Of a stretch of DNA of 8,001 nucleotides, positions 1 to 5,302 are shown in pieces. The DNA comes from JAJKIP01 sp040509055. GTDB lineage: Bacteria > Bacteroidota > Bacteroidia > Chitinophagales > Chitinophagaceae. The position numbers and the translations under genes are program-made. Under the pieces are notes generated by a model. It was not told the origin of the DNA. It did no database searches and worked only from the letters and a program-made list of their open reading frames with translations. Positions within the stretch are counted from its first letter, which is position 1. Every line of letters begins with the position of its first letter. The DNA lies in the NCBI GenBank assembly GCA_040509055.1, contig JBEVLT010000003.1, positions 1 to 8,001 on the forward strand. The letters run 5' to 3'.

Positions 1-1311
1 CTCGGGTTTGAACGGACCTTCCTTGCCGATGCCGAGGTAGTCGGACTGCGCGGTAGTCAGTTCGTCCAGTTCCACACCGATCTTTGCCAGGTGCAGGCGG
101 GCCACTTTCTCATCCAGGTGCTTGGGCAGCACATACACATTGTTCTCGTATTTTTCGTGGTTGGTCCACAGCTCTATCTGCGCCAGCGTCTGGTTGCTGA
201 AGGAGTTGCTCATCACAAACGAGGGGTGGCCGGTAGCGCAGCCCAGGTTTACCAGGCGGCCTTCTGCCAGGATAATGATGTCGTTGCCATCTACATTATA
301 GATATCCACCTGCGGTTTGATGGTGTCTTTGGTATGACCGTAGTTGGTATTCAGCCAGGCAATATCGATCTCGATATCGAAGTGGCCGATGTTGCACACG
401 ATGGCTTTATCTTTCATCGCCTTGAAGTGCTCGCCGGTGATCAGGTCGCGGCAGCCGGAGGCTGTTACCACGATGTCGGCTTCTTTCACGGCATCCTTCA
501 TTTTCTTTACTTCAAAACCGTCCATAGCGGCCTGCAGGGCACAGATCGGGTCGATCTCGGTAACGATAACGCGGCAACCGGCGCCGGCCAGTGAAGCGGC
601 AGAACCTTTACCTACGTCCCCGTAACCACCTACCACGGCTACTTTACCGGCCAGCATCACGTCGGTAGCGCGGCGGATGGCATCTACCAGCGACTCTTTA
701 CAACCGTATTTGTTGTCGAATTTGGATTTGGTCACTGAATCGTTCACGTTGATGGACGGAACAGGCAGGGTGCCCTTGGCTACCCGCTCGTACAGGCGGT
801 GTACGCCGGTCGTAGTTTCTTCGGAAATACCTTTTACATGCTGCACCAGTTCGGGATAAACGTCCAGTACCATGTTGGTCAGGTCACCACCGTCATCCAG
901 GATCATGTTCAGCGGGCGCTCTTTGCCACCGAAGAACAGGGTTTGCTCAATGCACCAGTCAGCCTCTTCGATGGACTGGCCCTTCCAGGCAAATACACCG
1001 ATACCGGCAGCGGCAATAGCAGCGGCGGCATGGTCCTGCGTAGAAAATATGTTGCAGGAGCTCCATTTTACTTCGGCGCCCAGCGCTACCAGCGTTTCGA
1101 TCAGCACTGCAGTCTGGATGGTCATGTGCAGGCAACCAGCTACCCGTGCTCCTTTCAGCGGCTGGGAAGGTCCGTACTCTTTACGAATGGCCATCAGGCC
1201 AGGCATTTCTGCTTCCGCCAGGCGGATTTCCTTACGGCCCCATTCGGCAAGGGAAATATCGGCCACTTTATAGGGCAGGGAAAAATCAATAGACTTGGTC
1301 GCTGTTGACAT
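1..1311 (-). CDS. ahcY: S-adenosylhomocysteinase (adenosylhomocysteinase), 3' end cut by the window edge
   Basis: This cytosolic NAD+-dependent enzyme reversibly splits S-adenosylhomocysteine into adenosine and homocysteine, clearing the product inhibitor of methyltransferases in the activated methyl cycle. The minus-strand frame is open for 437 codons from the ATG at 1311 and reaches the window edge reading GPFKPE. The family usually ends KPxHYRY, so only about four residues and the stop are missing. Residues that match the human active site by alignment from memory are H62, D140, E165, K195, D199, C204 and H310. The Rossmann NAD-binding glycines are G229-Y-G231-DV-G234, followed by KG. The highly conserved block NVNDSVTKSKFDN spans 188-200. 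The start is fixed by the N-terminus MSTATKSIDF and by a TACCTTTG promoter element 26 bases upstream. No Shine-Dalgarno is visible, as is normal in Bacteroidota. The gene appears intact, and no co-transcribed partner is visible. Identification is very secure. Confidence 0.98.
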   Translation of the reverse strand, partial: MSTATKSIDFSLPYKVADISLAEWGRKEIRLAEAEMPGLMAIRKEYGPSQPLKGARVAGCLHMTIQTAVLIETLVALGAEVKWSSCNIFSTQDHAAAAIAAAGIGVFAWKGQSIEEADWCIEQTLFFGGKERPLNMILDDGGDLTNMVLDVYPELVQHVKGISEETTTGVHRLYERVAKGTLPVPSINVNDSVTKSKFDNKYGCKESLVDAIRRATDVMLAGKVAVVGGYGDVGKGSAASLAGAGCRVIVTEIDPICALQAAMDGFEVKKMKDAVKEADIVVTASGCRDLITGEHFKAMKDKAIVCNIGHFDIEIDIAWLNTNYGHTKDTIKPQVDIYNVDGNDIIILAEGRLVNLGCATGHPSFVMSNSFSNQTLAQIELWTNHEKYENNVYVLPKHLDEKVARLHLAKIGVELDELTTAQSDYLGIGKEGPFKPE

Positions 1312-1336
1312 AAAAATGTATATTTTATTTTGGCGG

Positions 1337-1344
1337 CAAAGGTA
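1337..1344 (-). promoter_or_regulatory. ahcY promoter, -7 element
   Basis: On the minus strand this reads TACCTTTG, an exact match to the Bacteroidota sigma-ABfr -7 consensus TAnnTTTG. It lies 25 bases ahead of the ahcY ATG, giving a short AT-rich leader. No clear TTTG -33 element sits at the usual 19-21 base distance. No riboswitch-like structure is evident in the leader. The consensus is established knowledge; its use here is inference. Confidence 0.6.
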
Positions 1345-1460
1345 GGTTTAATAGGGGAATACGGGTAAAAACAAGCGAACAAGTTTTGCCCATTTATGTC
1401 TGCCTGGCGCATCTGCCGCGGTTTTCAGGGCGGCCGGGGCGGTTTTAACCGGATTAGCCC

Positions 1461-1468
1461 TAACTTTA
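1461..1468 (+). promoter_or_regulatory. Possible -7 element for the 102-residue protein gene
   Basis: TAACTTTA matches seven of the eight positions implied by TAnnTTTG and lies 19 bases before the ATG at 1488, so the leader would be very short. A convincing -33 TTTG is missing, which keeps the call weak. A GC-rich tract lies just upstream (about 1416-1452). It includes the small palindrome CGGTT-TT-AACCG at 1440-1451. Confidence 0.35.
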
Positions 1469-1487
1469 AATCAATAAATCATTGATT

Positions 1488-1796
1488 ATGTACGCATACG
1501 ACACGGTTACGGCAGCGGTAAACGGCCTGAAAGAACGCGGCTATACCCTCGATTTCAATCTGCAGGAGAATTGCCTGGTCTGCAGGGAACACGATCACCG
1601 GTTCAATGTGGATGATTTCGAAATCGTTGAAGTATACCGTTTTGAAGGAAATACCGATCCTGCAGACGAGGCGGTGGTCTACGCCATTGAGGGGGGCTCC
1701 GGCAAAAAAGGCATCCTGGTCAACGGCTATGGCATTTCCGGCGATGCCATGAGCAATGAAATGGCCAAAAAGCTGGCTGTGCACCTGAAGGATTGA
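1488..1796 (+). CDS. Conserved small protein of unknown function (often labelled phosphoribosylpyrophosphate synthetase-like in Bacteroidota)
   Basis: This encodes a soluble acidic protein of 102 residues with no signal peptide or membrane segment. It begins MYAYDTVTAAVNGLKERGYT. Later blocks are DFEIVEVYRFEG (about 43-54), a DPADEAVVYAIE segment (about 57-68) and a glycine-rich GILVNGYG (about 75-82). From memory, short Bacteroidota proteins with this pattern are annotated as phosphoribosylpyrophosphate synthetase. The protein is about a third of the length of real PRPP synthetases and lacks their PRPP-binding loop, so that name should not be trusted. C29-x2-C32, followed by H35 and H37, could bind a metal, but this is only a suggestion. 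I chose the ATG at 1488. A TTG two codons upstream is possible, but the family begins at M-Y. There is no Shine-Dalgarno. The gene ends three bases short of the converging gene's stop. Confidence 0.85.
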   Translation: MYAYDTVTAAVNGLKERGYTLDFNLQENCLVCREHDHRFNVDDFEIVEVYRFEGNTDPADEAVVYAIEGGSGKKGILVNGYGISGDAMSNEMAKKLAVHLKD

Positions 1797-1799
1797 TGC

Positions 1800-3005
1800 C
1801 TAACCGAGTTTCATCTCCATCACATAATCGTTCATGAAATAGCCGTTACCGATATCGATATCCTCTTCGCGGATGACGGCAAACCCGTTTTTTTCATAAA
1901 AATTCAATGCCTTGTTGTGCCGGTTCACGTTCAGCAGCAGTGACCGGCCACCTCTGCGCCGGGCAGCTTTTGCCAGTTCCTGCAGCGCAAAGCGGCCTGC
2001 TCCTTTCCCTTGGTACTCCGGAAGCACATAGAGCTTATGCAGCCTGAACACACCCGGCTCCTGCAGGCCGACCGATGCAAAGCCGATGGGCTGCACCCCA
2101 TCGTACAGGATCACAAATTCATGCTGCTGTTCCATCTGCCCGGTCAGCGATCTTTCGCTGTACATTTTTTCCAGCATGTAGCTGATCTGCTCTCCGGACA
2201 GGATGCTTCCGTAAGTATGCGGCCATATCCTGAACGTAAGCTCACGGATCAGGGGAATATCGTGCGGGTAGGCCTTGCGGAGTTTCATGGTCTCGGTGGG
2301 CCGGTGCGTTTGCTGCGAAAGACGGCGGTGCTGCCGGATGAGTTTGAAGCTGAGGCGTACCGCTACGATAAAAGAGATAACAGCGCCGGCAAAGAGCGCT
2401 CCGTTTGACACATAGTCCTTCACGGCAGGTGACTGCTGCAGCATCAGGCAGAAGTCATATGCTCCATGAAACAGTACGGCCCAGGCCAGTCCCGTGGCCA
2501 GCAGCCGGGAGGCGCGGGCCGGTTCGAATTTGGCCTTGCCGGCATAATAGCCCATCAGTACGCCGAAGGTAGCGTGTGCGGGTACGGCCAGGAACATGCG
2601 GAGGAAGGCTACCTGGTAGCCCCGCCCGGTCCCGGCCGACTGCGTCACATACAGGATATTCTCCAGCGTGGCAAACCCCATGCTGATCACGACCGCGTAC
2701 ACGATGCCATCCAGCGGCTCGTCGAAGCTTTTGCGCGGGCAGGCATACCACCTGAGCACGGCAAACTTGGCCAGCTCTTCGGTAAACGCCACTACCAGAA
2801 AGGCCAGGGCCGCAGTGCCGCTGATACTCTGGTCGGTAAAGGCGCCAAAATAGCGTTCTGCAAAATAAACAGGAAGGGTGACGACCACACCCAGGAAGAA
2901 GGCTGCGATCAGGTTCAGCTTGGGTTCGCGGTTATAGGCATCCCGGTGAAAGATAAACAGGCAGATAGCAAGACCGGGTGCAATAGCGAGGGAGATCAGT
3001 TGCAT
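1800..3005 (-). CDS. Fusion protein: PrsW-type intramembrane glutamic protease with C-terminal GNAT acetyltransferase
   Basis: This single 401-codon frame holds two unrelated domains. Residues 1 to about 225 form a multi-pass membrane PrsW-family protein, which in Bacillus cleaves an anti-sigma factor within the membrane. Its four family motifs are intact: E76-E77-LAK (EExxK), F111-ATL-E115-N116 (FxxxEN), H144 in a PAHATFG segment, and H180-G-AYD. Residues 240-401 form a GNAT N-acetyltransferase, expected in the cytosol. Its acetyl-CoA loop is Q332-GKGAG-337, preceded by LHKLYVLPEY and followed by the NxxALNFYEKNGF block (about 361-375). The substrate is unknown. A basic, polar linker (about 222-239) joins the two. 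M240 (ATG at 2286-2288) starts a complete GNAT on its own, so internal initiation, or a fusion by stop loss, is possible. The ATG at 3005 is well supported, because an in-frame stop lies just upstream and the N-terminus fits PrsW. No ribosome binding site is visible, and a hairpin with a T-tract abuts the start. Confidence 0.9.
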   Translation of the reverse strand: MQLISLAIAPGLAICLFIFHRDAYNREPKLNLIAAFFLGVVVTLPVYFAERYFGAFTDQSISGTAALAFLVVAFTEELAKFAVLRWYACPRKSFDEPLDGIVYAVVISMGFATLENILYVTQSAGTGRGYQVAFLRMFLAVPAHATFGVLMGYYAGKAKFEPARASRLLATGLAWAVLFHGAYDFCLMLQQSPAVKDYVSNGALFAGAVISFIVAVRLSFKLIRQHRRLSQQTHRPTETMKLRKAYPHDIPLIRELTFRIWPHTYGSILSGEQISYMLEKMYSERSLTGQMEQQHEFVILYDGVQPIGFASVGLQEPGVFRLHKLYVLPEYQGKGAGRFALQELAKAARRRGGRSLLLNVNRHNKALNFYEKNGFAVIREEDIDIGNGYFMNDYVMEMKLG

Positions 3006-3006
3006 G

Positions 3007-3074
3007 AAAAAAGTCGTTTATTGTATGGCGCTTCCGGCAGGAAAATTACACCGAAAGCGCCATACATAAACGAC
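3007..3074 (-). terminator. Long hairpin with T-tract downstream of icd (rho-independent terminator)
   Basis: The arms at 3013-3037 and 3051-3074 pair over 24 base pairs, with one bulge (3022) and one mismatch (3034/3054). The loop has 13 bases. In the minus direction the stem is followed by six T residues (3012 down to 3007). It begins 13 bases after the icd stop, so it fits an intrinsic terminator for icd. The T-tract stops one base before the ATG of the protease-acetyltransferase gene. The same sequence must therefore also be the upstream region of that gene. The loop carries TAATTTTC on the minus strand, one base off the -7 consensus. Confidence 0.8.
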
Positions 3075-3087
3075 CGGTCACAAGGTC

Positions 3088-4317
3088 TTAAAGACCCATT
3101 TTCTTTTTCAGGTTGGTATCGATGGCATCGAGGAACTCTTCTGTATACAGGAAATCTTTGCCATGCTCTACTTTCGGCTTGATCGTGATGGCCAGGTCCT
3201 TGGTCATTTTTCCTTCTTCCACGGTCTCAATACATACGGCTTCCAGGGCAGCTGCGAAGTCGATCAGCTCCTGGTTGTCGTCCAGCTTGCCACGGAAGGC
3301 CAGGCCTCTTGTCCAGGCAAAGATGGAAGCAATCGGGTTGGTAGATGTTGGATTGCCTTTCTGGTGCTCGCGGTAATGCCTTGTTACGGTACCGTGGGCG
3401 GCTTCTGCTTCCATGGTCTTGCCATCGGGCGTTACCAGCACGGAGGTCATCAGGCCCAGCGAGCCAAAGCCCTGCGCTACCGAGTCGCTTTGTACGTCGC
3501 CATCGTAATTCTTACAAGCCCATACAAAACCACCATTCCATTTCAGCGCGCTGGCCACCATGTCGTCGATCAGGCGGTGCTCGTACACGATGCCTGCTTT
3601 TTCAAACTGTGCTTTGAATTCGTTTTCGTAGATGTCCTGGAAGATGTCTTTGAAACGGCCATCATATTTTTTGAGGATGGTATTTTTGGTGGACAGGTAC
3701 AGCGGCCAGCCTTTCTGCAGGGCCATGTTCATACAGCTGCGGGCAAAACCCTGGATGCTTTCATCCGTATTATACATCGACAGCGATACGCCGCCGCCCT
3801 TGAACTGGAATACTTCGTGCTCGATCACCTGCCCGTCTTCGCCTTCGAACTTCACAGTCAGCCTGCCTTTGCCGGGTACCACGAAATCAGTGGCGCGGTA
3901 CTGGTCGCCAAAAGCATGGCGGCCTACGATGATGGGGCGATCCCAGGTGGTCACCAGCCGGGGAATATTCTTGATCACGATCGGCTCGCGGAAAACGGTG
4001 CCGTCGAGAATGTTGCGGATGGTGCCGTTCGGGCTCTTCCACATTTGCTTCAGGCCAAACTCTTTTACCCTGTCTTCATCGGGTGTGATGGTGGCACATT
4101 TGATGCCTACCCCGTATTGTTTGATGGCATTGGCTGCATCGATCGTTACCTGGTCGTTGGTCTGGTCGCGGTATTCTACGCCAAGGTCGAAATATTTTAT
4201 ATCCAGGTCTACATAAGGGAGGATCAGTTTGTCCTTGATGAATTTCCAGATGATCCTTGTCATCTCATCACCGTCGAGTTCCACGACCGGGTTTGCAACT
4301 TTGATCTTTTGAGCCAT
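3088..4317 (-). CDS. icd: NADP+-dependent isocitrate dehydrogenase, eukaryote-like homodimeric type
   Basis: This cytosolic TCA-cycle enzyme oxidatively decarboxylates isocitrate to 2-oxoglutarate and makes NADPH. At 409 residues it is close in sequence and length to human IDH1 rather than to the E. coli Icd type. Visible shared blocks are GDEMTRIIW (about 16-24), KCATITPDE (73-81), QMWKSPNGTIRNIL (91-104), WPLYLSTKNTILKKYDGRFKD (204-224) and AAHGTVTRH (306-314). Isocitrate-binding positions by alignment are S95, N97, R101, R110 and R133, the last equivalent to human R132. Metal-binding aspartates are D251, D274 and D278. R313 and H314 match the pair that contacts the 2'-phosphate of NADP, which supports NADP specificity. 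The start at 4317 gives the expected MAQKIKVANPVVELDGDE N-terminus, and a TAGCTTTG promoter element lies upstream. A hairpin terminator follows the stop. The gene diverges from a Crp/Fnr regulator gene. It looks intact and ordinary. Confidence 0.98.
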   Translation of the reverse strand: MAQKIKVANPVVELDGDEMTRIIWKFIKDKLILPYVDLDIKYFDLGVEYRDQTNDQVTIDAANAIKQYGVGIKCATITPDEDRVKEFGLKQMWKSPNGTIRNILDGTVFREPIVIKNIPRLVTTWDRPIIVGRHAFGDQYRATDFVVPGKGRLTVKFEGEDGQVIEHEVFQFKGGGVSLSMYNTDESIQGFARSCMNMALQKGWPLYLSTKNTILKKYDGRFKDIFQDIYENEFKAQFEKAGIVYEHRLIDDMVASALKWNGGFVWACKNYDGDVQSDSVAQGFGSLGLMTSVLVTPDGKTMEAEAAHGTVTRHYREHQKGNPTSTNPIASIFAWTRGLAFRGKLDDNQELIDFAAALEAVCIETVEEGKMTKDLAITIKPKVEHGKDFLYTEEFLDAIDTNLKKKMGL

Positions 4318-4366
4318 GAGTCTTGTTTTGAGGTTAATATAGAAATGTACGGCCAGTACAGGGGCG

Positions 4367-4374
4367 CAAAGCTA
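4367..4374 (-). promoter_or_regulatory. icd promoter, -7 element
   Basis: The minus strand reads TAGCTTTG, an exact TAnnTTTG match, 49 bases upstream of the icd ATG. It implies an untranslated leader of roughly 40 bases. The -33 region is not clearly conserved. It lies inside the 158-base region shared with the divergent Crp/Fnr gene. Confidence 0.55.
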
Positions 4375-4475
4375 CAATTTTATAACCTGTTCTTTCTCAC
4401 AGCTTTTCAAAAAAAGGGGGTGAGGAAAAACAACCCTGCGGCCGGTTTGGAGCAATTGTTGATTGAGGTTTTTAT

Positions 4476-5093
4476 ATGTTGCTGAGTCTCATGGATACAA
4501 TGCGGCCGTTTCAAAATTATCTCAGCAGGTTCGCCGATATTTCCGAGGACGAATTTGCGCGCTACCTGCTGCCCGTGATCAGGATCCGGCGCTTTGGTAA
4601 AAAGGAATGCCTGGTCAAGGCCGGCGAAAAAGAGCAGTATTTCAATTTCATTATCAAAGGGCTGATCCGCAAATATTACCGCAAGACCGGCCACGAGATC
4701 AATACACAGATATCGATGGAAGGGCATATCATCCTGAGCCAGGAGTCCTTTCACAGCCGTACGCCTTCCGAATATTTTGTAGAGGCTATCGAGCCTTCCG
4801 TTGTGCTGTCCATCCGCTACGAGGACCTGGAAACCGTATATGCGCAGTCTCCGAAAATGGAGCACCTCGGGCGCCTGGTCGTGACGCATACCATGGTGCT
4901 CAAAGACCGGTGGCAGATGCAGATGGTGAAGATGACGCCGCGTGAACGATTTCTCAACTTCGTGATGAAAAATGCCGGCATGCTGCAGCGGGTTCCGCAA
5001 AAACATCTTGCTTCCTATCTGAATATCAAGCCGGAAACTTTTAGCCGGTTCAAACATTTATTACGACATCATTCGAAAACGATTGCTGCTTAA
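4476..5093 (+). CDS. Crp/Fnr-family transcriptional regulator
   Basis: This is a soluble DNA-binding regulator of 205 residues. An N-terminal cyclic-nucleotide-binding-like beta barrel (about 25-120) and a long dimer helix (about 125-150) precede a C-terminal helix-turn-helix (about 174-195, QKHLASYLNIKPETFSRFKHL), the usual Bacteroidota Crp pattern. The phosphate-binding cassette of E. coli CRP (GE...RS) is not recognisable. The matching stretch reads SQESFHSRTPS, so cAMP binding is not supported. There is only one cysteine, so an Fnr-type iron-sulfur cluster is excluded. The ligand and targets are unknown. The ATG at 4476 is preceded at 7 bases by GAGG (4465-4468), a rare visible ribosome binding site in this window, which favours this start. 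The ATG at 4491 (200 residues, MDTMRPFQ) is the alternative. The gene diverges from icd over 158 bases, so it could control itself or icd, but this is only a position-based guess. Confidence 0.92.
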   Translation: MLLSLMDTMRPFQNYLSRFADISEDEFARYLLPVIRIRRFGKKECLVKAGEKEQYFNFIIKGLIRKYYRKTGHEINTQISMEGHIILSQESFHSRTPSEYFVEAIEPSVVLSIRYEDLETVYAQSPKMEHLGRLVVTHTMVLKDRWQMQMVKMTPRERFLNFVMKNAGMLQRVPQKHLASYLNIKPETFSRFKHLLRHHSKTIAA

Positions 5094-5302
5094 ATTATTC
5101 TATGTTTGAGCTTCGGTGTTACGATCACGCTGTAAACTGTTACTTCGCTTAGGTCACATTTGTCTGCCGGTAACAGGGATTCGGCTGGTCTTCCTGTTCG
5201 GCCTTAAAAGAAGCTTTAATCGGAAAGTATATTCCTTAAAACGACCCAACCTCAAACATCGAGCTTCGAACCGCCGACTTCCGGGTCTCCAGCAATAAAC
5301 CG
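5094..5302. other. Gene-free stretch between converging genes
   Basis: No supported gene lies here. The only plus-strand frame of note (5116-5298) encodes a basic, low-complexity peptide without family features. I found no canonical hairpin plus T-tract for either flanking gene. ATGTTTGAG at 5102-5110 recurs inverted at 5251-5259. GAGCTTCG occurs twice in direct orientation (5108-5115 and 5261-5268). These repeats give the region a loosely bracketed look but identify no element. Confidence 0.5.

Noticed and set aside
1479..1784. 101-codon minus-strand open frame opposite the small protein gene
   Set aside because: The plus-strand frame matches a conserved Bacteroidota family, while the minus frame does not resemble anything.
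2466..3182. 238-codon plus-strand open frame opposite the protease gene
   Set aside because: It crosses the protease gene, the hairpin and the end of icd, and its composition is that of an antisense shadow.
4409..4436. A-tract next to GGGGGTGAGG and CAACCC, resembling a minus-strand terminator
   Set aside because: The stem would be only about five pairs with a bulge, and no minus-strand gene ends there.
3163..4485. 440-codon plus-strand open frame opposite icd
   Set aside because: It is a shadow of the strongly identified icd gene and its protein has no recognisable family.
4407..5057. 216-codon minus-strand open frame opposite the crp/fnr gene
   Set aside because: It overlaps the clear Crp/Fnr coding frame on the other strand and shows no domain of its own.
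5116..5298. 60-codon plus-strand open frame after the crp/fnr gene
   Set aside because: It is arginine- and leucine-rich without domain features, has no promoter or ribosome site, and sits in an intergenic gap between converging genes.
5255..5300. Minus-strand stretch with GGTTCGAA resembling a tRNA T-arm
   Set aside because: The T-stem does not pair, no acceptor stem or CCA follows, and no matching anticodon arm can be drawn.
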